A stretch of 64,000 nucleotides of DNA from Sulfurospirillum sp. (GTDB taxonomy: Bacteria; Campylobacterota; Campylobacteria; Campylobacterales; Arcobacteraceae). The stretch covers positions 186,001 to 250,000 of the forward strand of contig JAKZMJ010000001.1 of assembly GCA_030491005.1 (NCBI GenBank), in the 5' to 3' direction. The position numbers and the translations under genes were made by a program. Shown here one piece after another: positions 35,009 to 44,018 of this stretch. The notes below the pieces were generated by a model, which saw only the letters and a program-made list of their open reading frames with translations, searched no databases and was not told where the DNA came from. Every line of letters begins with the position of its first letter. Position 1 is the first letter of the stretch.

Positions 35009-36070
35009 ATGAATATTTTAGAAAAAATTAAAAAAAGTGAAGTTTCAAAACATAATTGCTTAGAAATAAAAACTATAGATATGCATACATGTGGTGAGCC
35101 TTTACGAATAATAATTGATGGTTATCCTACAATTAACGGAAATACTATTTTAGAAAAAAGAAATTATGTAAAAGATAATTTAGATTATTTAAGAACATCA
35201 TTGATGTTTGAACCACGTGGTCATGCTGATATGTATGGTGTTATTTTAGTACAAGCTGAACATAAAGATTCTGATTTTGGAGTTATTTTTATGCACAATG
35301 AGGGCTATAGTACTATGTGTGGTCATGCAATAATCGCACTTAGTAAACTAGCAGTTAAACTAAAATGGGTAAAAGTTACAAAACCAACAATAAGTATAAA
35401 AATAGACGCACCTTGTGGACAAATCAAATCTTATGTTAGTGTTGATGAAAACAATGAAGTTACAAATGTAATGTTTGAGTGTGTTCCTTCTTTTGTTGTG
35501 GCTTTAAATGAAAGTATAGAAGTTAAAGATATAGGACTTGTAAAGTATGATTTAGCTTATGGAGGAGCTTTTTATGCTTATGTAGATGCTAAAAGTTTAA
35601 ATCTAAGCTTAGAAATTAAAAATTATAATAAGATAATATCTTATGGAAAACAAATAAAACAAAGCATAATAAAAAATAAACAAAACAAAACTAATATAAT
35701 GCATCCTTTGCACGAAGATTTAAGTTTTTTATATGGTGTTATTTTTATAGAAGAATCAAAAATTAAAGGTATTCATAGTAAAAATGTTTGTGTTTTTGCA
35801 AATGGTGAAATAGATAGAAGTCCTACGGGTTCTGGAGTGTCAGGAAGAGCTGCTATTTTGTATGAAAAAAAACAGCTTAGAATAAACGAAGAAATTATTA
35901 TTGAGAGTATTTTAGGCTCAACTTTTAATCTTAAAATTAAAGAAGAAGTAAAATACGATAAATTTAATGCTATTATCCCCCAAGTTAGTGGAAATGCTTT
36001 TATAACAGGTGAACATACATTTTTAATAAATAAAGATGACGATTTAAAATATGGATTTATATTAAGATAA
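35009..36070 (+). CDS. trans-3-hydroxy-L-proline dehydratase (proline racemase family)
   Basis: A 353-residue proline racemase-like protein. The first catalytic Cys is present (Cys104 in YSTMCGHAII), but the second position is Thr273 in DRSPTGSGVS. The Cys/Thr pair is the known signature of trans-3-hydroxy-L-proline dehydratases, which remove water to give pyrroline-2-carboxylate. The reductase at 27505 would complete conversion to proline. It also has an N-terminal extension of about 20 residues compared with the epimerase. RBS AGGAG. Confidence 0.87.
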   Translation: MNILEKIKKSEVSKHNCLEIKTIDMHTCGEPLRIIIDGYPTINGNTILEKRNYVKDNLDYLRTSLMFEPRGHADMYGVILVQAEHKDSDFGVIFMHNEGYSTMCGHAIIALSKLAVKLKWVKVTKPTISIKIDAPCGQIKSYVSVDENNEVTNVMFECVPSFVVALNESIEVKDIGLVKYDLAYGGAFYAYVDAKSLNLSLEIKNYNKIISYGKQIKQSIIKNKQNKTNIMHPLHEDLSFLYGVIFIEESKIKGIHSKNVCVFANGEIDRSPTGSGVSGRAAILYEKKQLRINEEIIIESILGSTFNLKIKEEVKYDKFNAIIPQVSGNAFITGEHTFLINKDDDLKYGFILR

Positions 36071-36079
36071 AGGAAAAAA

Positions 36080-36718
36080 ATGCCTGAGAATAAATTATCA
36101 AATAAAGCTTATATAATCTTAGAAGAGTTTATAGTCACATTAAGGCTTGAACCAGCTAAGATATATCTTGAAAAAGAACTTATGTCTTTAACAAAAGTGT
36201 CAAGAACTCCTTTAAGAGAAGCATTGCTTAAACTATCACATCAAAGTTTGATTAATATTATTCCAAGAAGAGGAATTGAAATATCAGATATTAATATGAT
36301 AAATCAACTAGCTATTTTAGAAACTAGAAGAGTCTTAGATAGTTTATTAATATCAAGAGCTAGTAAGTATGCAACAAACTTTGAAAAAGATAAATTATTA
36401 GAATTTAAAGCTCTAATGCAAGAAGCAGTAAAAAATAAAGATATAAAAGAATTTTTGAGAATAGATAAACAGTTAGATCAAAAGATTTTTGAAACTGCAA
36501 GAAATGATTTTGCAGCACAAGCTACAAGCCCTTTACATATTCGTTCAAGAAGATTTTGGTATTATTTTAAAGGAATAGATGACTTGGAAAACTCAGCAAA
36601 TATACATATGGATTTAATAGATTCTATTGTTTCATCAAATGAAAAATTAGCTGTTAAAATATCAAATGATATGATAAATTCTTTAGTAGAAATTGTAAAA
36701 AAATATATTAATATTTAA
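36080..36718 (+). CDS. GntR-family (FCD-type) regulator
   Basis: A 212-residue regulator: N-terminal winged helix (about 5-70, KELMSLTKVSRTPLREALLKLS) and C-terminal all-helical FCD ligand-binding domain (LETRRVLDSLLISRAS, FLRIDKQLDQKIFETARNDF, NIHMDLIDSI). It begins 9 bases after the dehydratase gene, so it is the last gene of the island and its probable controller; a candidate operator is the TGATAT repeat array at 24901-24928. The ligand may be a hydroxyproline or pyrroline carboxylate. Confidence 0.88.
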   Translation: MPENKLSNKAYIILEEFIVTLRLEPAKIYLEKELMSLTKVSRTPLREALLKLSHQSLINIIPRRGIEISDINMINQLAILETRRVLDSLLISRASKYATNFEKDKLLEFKALMQEAVKNKDIKEFLRIDKQLDQKIFETARNDFAAQATSPLHIRSRRFWYYFKGIDDLENSANIHMDLIDSIVSSNEKLAVKISNDMINSLVEIVKKYINI

Positions 36719-36728
36719 ATCTCTAATA

Positions 36729-36758
36729 CACACTTAAAATACAAGAAACTAAAGTGTG
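36729..36758. terminator. Weak hairpin between convergent GntR and LysR genes
   Basis: CACACTT (36729-36735) pairs with AAGTGTG (36752-36758) around a 16-base loop, in the 42-base gap between two convergent genes. No long T-run follows, so termination strength is uncertain. Confidence 0.45.
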
Positions 36759-36760
36759 CC

Positions 36761-37657
36761 TTAATTAACATTTAATAGATAATCTACGACTTTTTTGGTA
36801 AAAGTATCATGCTTTTTGTCTTTTTTGTATGCTATATATAATTTTCTACTCATTTTTTGATTTGCTAATTTTGACTCATAAAGTGCTTTTGATTTTAATA
36901 AAGAATCAATTGCATTTCTTGAAACAACAGAAACTGTTTTTGTTTCATCTTTATTAGAATGTAGTACTGTTTGAACAATGGTTGTAGCAGATGTAACTTC
37001 ACTTGTAACATCAAATGTATCACAATCTGGATAATTTGCTTTTTCTAAAGATTCTTTAAAAATCTTCCGTGTATTTGAATCTGGATTTCTACATATCCAT
37101 TTGTATGATAGTAAATCTTGGGCATTGGCTCTTAAAGGAAGTTCTTGATTGGAAAAAATCACTATTTCATCTTCCATCCATTCTTTATATATAATTTCTT
37201 CATGTGGTATATAATGTTGAACTAAAGCCATATCAGTTTTTTTATCTAATAAATCTTTAATAGCTTCATGCGATACTGAAACATTAATAGATATATCATT
37301 ATTAATATTTTTTTTAAAATTATTCAAAAATTTAGGCAATATATAATTGCCTATTATAAAAGAAGCTCCAATTATATATTTAAGATCTTTATTTCTAATT
37401 TTATTAAATTCTTTTTCACAAGAATTTACACATCTTTCAATTTTTTGTGCAATTAAATAGATCATTTCGCCTTCTTTAGTAAGCCTAATACCATTTTTTT
37501 TTCTATCAACTAATTGGACATCAAAATATTGCTCAATAAATTTCATTTGTTGTGTAACAGCTGGTTGTGAAATATTTAGTTTTTCTGATGCTTTTGAAAA
37601 AGATTTTTCTCTAACAACTGTTAAAAATGTTTTAAGCTTTGCAAAGTCTGTAATCAT
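36761..37657 (-). CDS. LysR-family transcriptional regulator
   Basis: A 298-residue LTTR with the N-terminal HTH (LKTFLTVVREKSFSKASEKLNISQPAVTQQMKFIEQYFDVQLVDR) and a two-lobed LysR substrate-binding domain (about 90-290). The effector region is of the CysB/CbbR-like type: YIIGASFIIGNYILPKFL, MALVQHYI. The gene is convergent with the GntR gene and divergent from the ttcA-like gene at 37755, so either could be its target. The effector is unknown. Confidence 0.92.
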   Translation of the reverse strand: MITDFAKLKTFLTVVREKSFSKASEKLNISQPAVTQQMKFIEQYFDVQLVDRKKNGIRLTKEGEMIYLIAQKIERCVNSCEKEFNKIRNKDLKYIIGASFIIGNYILPKFLNNFKKNINNDISINVSVSHEAIKDLLDKKTDMALVQHYIPHEEIIYKEWMEDEIVIFSNQELPLRANAQDLLSYKWICRNPDSNTRKIFKESLEKANYPDCDTFDVTSEVTSATTIVQTVLHSNKDETKTVSVVSRNAIDSLLKSKALYESKLANQKMSRKLYIAYKKDKKHDTFTKKVVDYLLNVN

Positions 37658-37754
37658 TAATATTACCTTTTATAAAAATACTATTATATTAACATTTATA
37701 TCTTTAAAAAATAAAGAATTATGATATAATCCATAAAAAATAGGACACAAATAA

Positions 37755-38504
37755 TTGATTAAATTAAGTAAAAAAATATCAAGTGTAGTAGGTAGAACAA
37801 ATGCCCAATATGGTTTAATAAAAGAAGGTGATAAAGTTTTACTTGGTTTTTCAGGTGGAAAAGATTCTACAACTTTATTACATGCACTAAATCGTTTAAA
37901 AAAAGTAATACCTTTTAATTTTGAATTTAAAGCAGTTACTATTACTTATGGCATGGGTGAGAATGTAAAATTTTTAACAAAACACTGTGAAAAATATGAA
38001 ATTGAGCATGAAATAGTTGACACTCAAATATTTGAATTAGCAGAACAAAAGATACGAAAAAACTCATCTTTCTGCTCTTTCTTCTCAAGAATGAGAAGAG
38101 GACATTTATATACCGTAGCACAAGAGCAAGGATATAATAAATTAGCACTTGGTCATCATTTAGATGATGCTGTTGAGTCTTTTTTTATGAATTTTTTATA
38201 CAATGGAACACTTCGTTCAATGCCTCCTAAATATATAGCTAAGAATGGACTTGAAGTTATTAGACCTTTGATTTTTTGTAGAGAAAGACAATTAAAAGCT
38301 TTTGCACAAGCAAATGAACTTAGTGTTATTGGCGATGAGGCTTGTCCTGCTATGAGATTTGATATTAAAATGCCTCATGCAAGAGAGCATACAAAAAAAC
38401 TTTTAAGCGAAATGGAAAAAGAAAACCCTCAGATGTTTGTTTCTTTAAAAAAAGCATTTCAGAATATTCAAACTTCTACTTTTGCCCAAGAAGATTTGAT
38501 ATAA
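37755..38504 (+). CDS. ttcA: TtcA-like PP-loop ATPase (tRNA 2-thiocytidine synthesis), variant Cys motif
   Basis: A 249-residue protein with the PP-loop GFSGGKDSTTL and the TtcA-type sequence FCSFFSRMRRGHLY. In canonical TtcA this reads CxxC and binds, with a third Cys, a [4Fe-4S] cluster for 2-thiolation of tRNA C32. Here the second Cys of the pair is Phe, while a later Cys in DEACPAM is kept. Translation starts with TTG; AGGA lies 9 bases upstream and no earlier ATG fits. Function in tRNA thiolation is likely but the cluster ligation must differ. Confidence 0.75.
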   Translation: MIKLSKKISSVVGRTNAQYGLIKEGDKVLLGFSGGKDSTTLLHALNRLKKVIPFNFEFKAVTITYGMGENVKFLTKHCEKYEIEHEIVDTQIFELAEQKIRKNSSFCSFFSRMRRGHLYTVAQEQGYNKLALGHHLDDAVESFFMNFLYNGTLRSMPPKYIAKNGLEVIRPLIFCRERQLKAFAQANELSVIGDEACPAMRFDIKMPHAREHTKKLLSEMEKENPQMFVSLKKAFQNIQTSTFAQEDLI

Positions 38505-38527
38505 ATAAATTATATAAAAGGTAAATA

Positions 38528-39058
38528 GTGGAAGAAATTATAAAAGACTGGGGATATCTAGCGTTATTTTTGTATTCTTTTGGTGGTGGATTTGTTGGGC
38601 TTGTTGTTGCTGGTGTTTTATCTTATGCAGGTGATTTAAATATTTATATTTCAATTATGGTTGCAGGAGTTTCAAACTTTATAGGAGATCAGTTTTTATT
38701 TTATTTAGCAAGAACAAATAAAAATTATGCAAAAGACTCTATGAAAAAATATGGTAGAAAAGTAGCCCTTGCTCATCTTATGATGAGAAGATATGGTTCA
38801 AAAGTGGTATTTATACAAAAATATATTTATGGCATTAAAACATTAATTCCTCTTGCTATGGGACTAACAAAATATTCATTTAAAAAATTTACTATTTACA
38901 ATATATTTGCTACAGTTTTATGGGCTACATTAATAGGAACAGTAAGTTATATGATGGGAGAGTTAGTTTTAGAATATATTGCGCAATATAAATACTATGC
39001 TATTGCATTTATAGTTCTAATGGCTTCATCAATAGCTTATTATATAAGGAAGATATAA
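38528..39058 (+). CDS. DedA-family membrane protein
   Basis: A 176-residue SNARE-associated/DedA protein with four or five hydrophobic segments, the conserved GDQFLFYLAR, the basic helix RRYGSKVVFIQKYIYGIKTLIPLAMG and KKFTIYNIFATVLWATLIG. Members take part in membrane lipid (undecaprenyl-phosphate or phospholipid) translocation and proton homeostasis. The start is GTG with AAAGG upstream. It is 2 bases upstream of dbpA. Confidence 0.9.
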   Translation: MEEIIKDWGYLALFLYSFGGGFVGLVVAGVLSYAGDLNIYISIMVAGVSNFIGDQFLFYLARTNKNYAKDSMKKYGRKVALAHLMMRRYGSKVVFIQKYIYGIKTLIPLAMGLTKYSFKKFTIYNIFATVLWATLIGTVSYMMGELVLEYIAQYKYYAIAFIVLMASSIAYYIRKI

Positions 39059-39060
39059 AT

Positions 39061-40428
39061 ATGTTATTTGATGAACTAGCTATATCAAAAGAATTTGTAC
39101 AAAATATAAAATCTTTAAGATATACAAAACTAACACAAATACAAGAACAAGTGATACCTTTAGTTTTAGAAGGGAAAAATATAATAGCACAAGCTAAAAC
39201 AGGCTCAGGGAAAACTGCTGCTTTTTGTATACCTATAATAGAAAAACTAGAAGTTAAAAAATTTAGAATTCAGATACTTGTTTTAGCACCAACAAGAGAA
39301 TTGGCAAACCAAATTGCACAAGAAGCGAGACAATTAAGCAGGCATATTCATAATGTAAAAGTTTTAACTTTATGTGGAGGAGTAGCTTTTAAACCTCAAG
39401 TTATCTCACTACAACACGAAGCACATATCATAATAGCAACGCCTGGAAGAATATTAAAACATATAAGAGAAGATAATATTAATTTAAAACATATAAATAC
39501 TTTAGTATTAGATGAAGCAGATAGAATGTTAGATATGGGTTTTTATGAAGATATTAACGACATAATTCAATCTTTACCAGTTAAAAGACAAACACTTTTA
39601 TTATCAGCAACTTATGATGATAATATAAAAAAACTTGCAAACGATTTTATGAAAGACCCTGTACTAATAAAAAGCGAAGTACTTCATGAAAGCACTATTA
39701 TTAATCAAACATTTTATAAAATTTTTAATGAAAATAAAAGCTCTTTAATTCCTGCCCTAATATCAACAAATAAAGCAAAATCAATTTTGATTTTTTGTAA
39801 TATGAAAATAACATGTGAGCAATTAGCTGATGATTTAGACGACTTAGGTTTAGATGTTCTAAGTTTACATTCTAATTTAGAACAAAAAGACCGAGATGAA
39901 ATAATGGTCTTGTTTTCTAATAAATCTTACCCTATATTAATAGCTACTGATTTAGCCTCAAGAGGTTTGCATATTGATAATATTGATTTAGTTATAAATT
40001 ATGATTTAGGACATGATATTAATATTCATACACATAGAATAGGAAGAACAGCAAGAGCTGGTAATACAGGTATGGCTATTAGTTTGTATCAAGATGAAGA
40101 TGAAGAAAAGCTAGAAGATATTAAAAGTTGTTTTGCTGATATTAGTTTTGAAAAAACTTCAGATTTAAGTGATAATCTTTCATATAATATCGATTCAGAT
40201 TACCGTACATTATATATAAACGGTGGTAAAAAACAAAAGCTAAGAGCTGGTGATATCTTAGGAGCATTAATATTAGGTGTTGGTCTTGTAAAAGAAGATA
40301 TAGGAAAAATTGATAGTTTTCCTTTTTGCTCTTATGTAGCCATTAAAACAGCTGTTTTAAATAAGGCATATGATGGTTTAACTAATACAAAAATAAAAGG
40401 TAAATACTTTAGAATTCATAAAAAATAA
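39061..40428 (+). CDS. dbpA: DEAD-box RNA helicase, DbpA type
   Basis: A 455-residue helicase. Motifs: Q motif (YTKLTQIQEQVIP), I AKTGSGKTA, Ia PTRELANQ, II DEAD in VLDEADRMLDMGF, III SAT, V ATDLASRGLHI, VI HRIGRTARAG. The C-terminal 75 residues (TLYINGGKKQKLRAGDILGAL to YFRIHKK) form the DbpA RNA-binding domain that recognises 23S rRNA hairpin 92. Role: large-subunit ribosome assembly. Confidence 0.93.
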   Translation: MLFDELAISKEFVQNIKSLRYTKLTQIQEQVIPLVLEGKNIIAQAKTGSGKTAAFCIPIIEKLEVKKFRIQILVLAPTRELANQIAQEARQLSRHIHNVKVLTLCGGVAFKPQVISLQHEAHIIIATPGRILKHIREDNINLKHINTLVLDEADRMLDMGFYEDINDIIQSLPVKRQTLLLSATYDDNIKKLANDFMKDPVLIKSEVLHESTIINQTFYKIFNENKSSLIPALISTNKAKSILIFCNMKITCEQLADDLDDLGLDVLSLHSNLEQKDRDEIMVLFSNKSYPILIATDLASRGLHIDNIDLVINYDLGHDINIHTHRIGRTARAGNTGMAISLYQDEDEEKLEDIKSCFADISFEKTSDLSDNLSYNIDSDYRTLYINGGKKQKLRAGDILGALILGVGLVKEDIGKIDSFPFCSYVAIKTAVLNKAYDGLTNTKIKGKYFRIHKK

Positions 40429-40457
40429 GCTTCTAATTAACTATTAACTATTAATAT

Positions 40458-41183
40458 TTATATATTTGACATTTTATCATTTGATAAAATAATTTTATGT
40501 TTATACATATTTGCTTTTATTAGAATGTCAGAATATTCAACTGGATTATGATATTTATCAAAAGATAATCTATGCAAAGATAAAAGAGCAGTATTTAATT
40601 TTATATTTAATTTCTTAGATTCTTCCTTTGAAGCATTCTTAGCTTCAACTGTTTCTTGAGCATTATAAAATTCTATATTATATGTATCTTTTAAAAATGT
40701 ATATAAAGATTCTATATTAAAGTTTTCTTCTAAATTTGGGACTTTTTTTATATCTAAATAATTTAACATTAATGCAAAAGGAATACCATCTAATACTCTA
40801 AATCTTTTAATACATAATAAAGTATCACAATTTAAAAGTTTTTTAACATAATGTTCTTTTTGTATAATTTCATATTCAAGTGCTTGTGTTTGTAATGTAT
40901 AGTTTTGTTTTGCTAATCTTTGTGTTAAAGAGCCAATTGAATTTGCATCATAAAGAATTTTTTGTTCTTTAACAAAAGTTCCTTTTCCTTGTTTTTTTTC
41001 AATTATATTATCTTGCTCTAATTGCTCAATTGCTTTTCTTACTGTTATTCTACTAATTTTATATTGATTTTCTAATTTAGCTTCTGTTGGAATAATATCT
41101 CCAACTTTATAGTTTTCTTTTATGTCTTGTAAAAGTTTTTCTTTTAATTGTACATATAGAGGTATACCATTTTTACTGAACAA
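40458..41183 (-). CDS. GntR-family (HutC/UTRA-type) regulator
   Basis: A 241-residue regulator with an N-terminal winged helix (KLENQYKISRITVRKAIEQLEQDNIIEKKQGKGTFV) and a UTRA ligand-binding domain (about 85-235). It lies 3 bases downstream of the KDPG aldolase gene, last in an eda-linked operon of sugar-acid genes. The effector may be a phosphorylated keto-deoxy sugar acid. It is convergent with dbpA. Confidence 0.92.
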   Translation of the reverse strand: MFSKNGIPLYVQLKEKLLQDIKENYKVGDIIPTEAKLENQYKISRITVRKAIEQLEQDNIIEKKQGKGTFVKEQKILYDANSIGSLTQRLAKQNYTLQTQALEYEIIQKEHYVKKLLNCDTLLCIKRFRVLDGIPFALMLNYLDIKKVPNLEENFNIESLYTFLKDTYNIEFYNAQETVEAKNASKEESKKLNIKLNTALLSLHRLSFDKYHNPVEYSDILIKANMYKHKIILSNDKMSNI

Positions 41184-41186
41184 AAA

Positions 41187-41792
41187 TTAAATCCTTAATC
41201 TCCTCATTATTAATTGAGCAGCATTTTTTATCTTAGGGTAATCCATATTTGATACCATCCATGAACCACCTAAACATACTACATTATTTAAACTTAAATA
41301 GTCTGTAAAATTTACAGGGCTTATTCCTCCTGTTGGGCAAAATTGTACATCTGGAAATATATTTGCATATGTTTGAAGCATTTTATAGCCTCCTGCATTT
41401 TGTGCATGAAAAAACTTTTGAAACTTTATATCTAATTCTAAAAGTTGTATTATCTCACTTGGAGTTGAAGCGCCTGGGAGATAAAATATATTTAGGCTTT
41501 TTGCTTCATTTACCAATTTTTTAGTAAACCCAGGACTTACTGCAAAATTACATCCTATGTCTTTAACTTGTTTTAGTTGCTCAGTATGTACAATAGTACC
41601 TGCCCCTATATTAGCACTTGGAAATTTTTTTATCATTGCTTGAATACATTTTAAAGCATTAGGAGTTCTTAGCGTGATTTCAAGATTATTTAATCCTTGT
41701 TCAACTAAAACTTCTGCAATTTTTAAAGCTTGATTTATGTCATTTAATGTTAATACTGGAATTACTGGTGATTTTTTAAATATTTCAATCAT
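41187..41792 (-). CDS. eda: 2-keto-3-deoxy-6-phosphogluconate aldolase
   Basis: Class I aldolase of 201 residues, normal length. Seen are PVLTLNDINQALKIAEVLVEQGLNNLEITLRT (catalytic Glu), IGAGTI, the Schiff-base Lys region LDIKFQKFFHAQNAGG, FCPTGGISPVN and GGSWMV. Cleaves KDPG (or the galactonate epimer) to pyruvate and glyceraldehyde 3-phosphate. The FFHAQNAGG segment replaces the usual FFPAExAGG, a mild variation. One base separates it from kdgK. Confidence 0.92.
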   Translation of the reverse strand: MIEIFKKSPVIPVLTLNDINQALKIAEVLVEQGLNNLEITLRTPNALKCIQAMIKKFPSANIGAGTIVHTEQLKQVKDIGCNFAVSPGFTKKLVNEAKSLNIFYLPGASTPSEIIQLLELDIKFQKFFHAQNAGGYKMLQTYANIFPDVQFCPTGGISPVNFTDYLSLNNVVCLGGSWMVSNMDYPKIKNAAQLIMRRLRI

Positions 41793-41793
41793 A

Positions 41794-42705
41794 TTATTTT
41801 TTTTCCTTTGGTATTATCGCACCTTTATACATGATAACTTGTGTTGCTAATTTTTGTGCTTTTTTTATAGAATCTTCTATACTTTTATTTTTTAATCTAT
41901 TTGCTAGATATGCCCCATTAAAAGAATCTCCTGCTGATGTTGAATCTATTATATTTTTTAATTGTTTAGTTTTAATTGTTTTTGTATGTCCATTAAAATA
42001 ATATACTATATCTTCTTTTCCACATTTAATAACAATTTCAGTACATTTTGCTTTTTTTGCTTTTTTTATAATACTATTAGTGTCAATATCACCATCACCC
42101 CATAATTGTTTTTCATCATCAATTGAAGGTAAAAAAATATCACAATAATGAATGGCTTTATTATATATTTGTCTTGCTTCATCACTATTTTTATATAATT
42201 TTGGTCTATAGTTAGAATCAAAAGCAATTTTTACACCCTTTGCTCTTGCTTTTTTAATAATTTTAAAAAATTTATTTCTTCCAACTTCACTCATAATTGC
42301 TAAAGAAATAGCAGAAAAATAAATTATATCAAAATCTAATAATTCTTCACTTATTTTCTCTAAAGAAGAAGTTAAAAAAAGTTCTCTTGCAGCAGAGTTA
42401 CTTCTCCAATAAGAAAAACTTCTTTCCCCATTTTGAGTATTAATAATATATAAACCAGAATTTTTATTTTTTATACAGTCTATATAGGAGGTTTTTAAAT
42501 TTTGTTTATGAAAAAAATTTAACATTTTTTTAGATAATTCATCTTGCCCTAATACTGTTATATATTCTAATTCAACTTTTTTATTACTTCTTTTTAAATA
42601 TACACTGCAATTAAAAGTATCACCTCCAAAAGTTTGTTTATACATACCTTTTTTATCTTGATACAATTCCACCATGCACTCACCAATGACAGCTACTTTA
42701 TTCAT
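41794..42705 (-). CDS. kdgK: 2-keto-3-deoxygluconate kinase (PfkB family)
   Basis: Ribokinase-fold sugar kinase of 303 residues. N-terminal VIGECMVELYQ and FGGDTFNCSVYLKR, substrate-side RSNSAARELF, and the C-terminal PfkB signature DSTSAGDSFNGAYL with catalytic Asp. Position beside eda and opposite an IlvD/Edd dehydratase and TRAP system supports 2-keto-3-deoxygluconate (or -galactonate) as substrate. Confidence 0.9.
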   Translation of the reverse strand: MNKVAVIGECMVELYQDKKGMYKQTFGGDTFNCSVYLKRSNKKVELEYITVLGQDELSKKMLNFFHKQNLKTSYIDCIKNKNSGLYIINTQNGERSFSYWRSNSAARELFLTSSLEKISEELLDFDIIYFSAISLAIMSEVGRNKFFKIIKKARAKGVKIAFDSNYRPKLYKNSDEARQIYNKAIHYCDIFLPSIDDEKQLWGDGDIDTNSIIKKAKKAKCTEIVIKCGKEDIVYYFNGHTKTIKTKQLKNIIDSTSAGDSFNGAYLANRLKNKSIEDSIKKAQKLATQVIMYKGAIIPKEKK

Positions 42706-42732
42706 TTTTTAGCCTTTTGTTTTGTATATATA

Positions 42733-43710
42733 TCAATAATTGATTTTATATTCCATAATATCTCTAATAATACCTTTAGTACCAGCAAATTTATTTTTTA
42801 AAATTGTAACACTTTTTTCACCCATAAACTCAACAGGATGTTCTATATAAGATATATTAAAACTATTTATGTGAGAACTATCTAATTTATTAAAAGAGAA
42901 TAGTTTTATGTCTTTTCCTACTATTAAACCTTTTTGTGTAATAGCTTTTAGACAACCCACCGTTATTTGGTTTGTACAAGAGAATATAACATCTGGTAGT
43001 TTTTTTTGATTAAGTATTTTACTACAAATTTCTAAACCACTATCAATAGTAAAATCACCATGATAAATCATATTTGGATCAAAATTTACATTATGATTAT
43101 TGAATGCTTCTTTATATCCATCAAGTCTTTGATTTGAATTTACATTATTTTTAGATCCAGTAATAATATGGATATTTTCATATCCGTCATTAAGTAATAA
43201 ATTTATTGCATCGTATACTGCATTTGCATTAGATAAAAATACTCCAGAATTTCCACTAGTAGAAATATCTCTGTCAATTAAAACAAAAAATATATTGTTT
43301 TTTTTGATTTTTTGTATTGTTTTTAAAGATTCTTTTTCTTTATTTCTTGATCTAATAAAAATAATACCTTTGCATTGTTTTTCTATTAACTTTTCAACTG
43401 CATATAATTCATCTTCAGGGTTATCATGGGATAAATATAAGCTAATAACTAGGTCTAGCCTTTTAGCTTGTTTAATAATTCCTTCAAGAATTCTAGCAAA
43501 AAATAAATTTAGAACATCTGGAATAATTACTCCAATTTCATCTCTTTTTGTAGGTATTAAATTTGTAGTGTATTTTTTATATTCTAACTCTTTTATTATT
43601 TTTAATATTTTTTCTCTAGTATTTTTTTTAACTAACTCAGGTGTATTTAACACTCTTGAAACAGTTGCAATTGAAACATTAGCTTTATCTGCAATCTTTC
43701 TTATTCCCAT
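42733..43710 (-). CDS. LacI-family transcriptional regulator
   Basis: A 325-residue repressor with the N-terminal LacI HTH and hinge (IRKIADKANVSIATVSRVLNTPELVKKNTREKI) and a periplasmic-binding-protein-like effector domain. It is first gene of the leftward kdgK-eda-gntR unit and divergent from the TRAP operon, so it probably represses both from the shared 308-base region, which holds inverted copies of an AT-rich site at 43740-43755 and 43861-43877. Confidence 0.93.
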   Translation of the reverse strand: MGIRKIADKANVSIATVSRVLNTPELVKKNTREKILKIIKELEYKKYTTNLIPTKRDEIGVIIPDVLNLFFARILEGIIKQAKRLDLVISLYLSHDNPEDELYAVEKLIEKQCKGIIFIRSRNKEKESLKTIQKIKKNNIFFVLIDRDISTSGNSGVFLSNANAVYDAINLLLNDGYENIHIITGSKNNVNSNQRLDGYKEAFNNHNVNFDPNMIYHGDFTIDSGLEICSKILNQKKLPDVIFSCTNQITVGCLKAITQKGLIVGKDIKLFSFNKLDSSHINSFNISYIEHPVEFMGEKSVTILKNKFAGTKGIIRDIMEYKINY

Positions 43711-43739
43711 TATCTCACCCTTTATATATTTTAATTAAT

Positions 43740-43877
43740 GTAAATATTTTCATAAATAAATTGTATCTATATTAACTTTAGATACTTATTAAATAGACTA
43801 TTGTAAAGGTTTTCTTTATAAAGCTTAAGGTTAGAATAAGAACTTATATGAAATAATACTTTATGAAAATATTTTAC
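43740..43877. promoter_or_regulatory. Candidate LacI-type operators in the divergent regulator/TRAP region
   Basis: GTAAATATTTTCATAA (43740-43755) recurs inverted as TTATGAAAATATTTTAC (43861-43877), about 120 bases apart. A third half-like TTTTCATAAA follows near 43886. The rest of the 308-base gap (43711-44018) shows no gene. Two spaced sites would allow looping repression of both directions. Confidence 0.5.
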
Positions 43878-44018
43878 TGTAACACTTTTCATAAATTTAA
43901 GTTTACATTACAATATTTATATAGTGAAGTTGTTTGATTCTTTAGATTTATAAAGAACATTAAAATTATCGTTTAGAATGTATAAACTCATTCTAAATTT
44001 AAGTAAAAGGAAATATTT

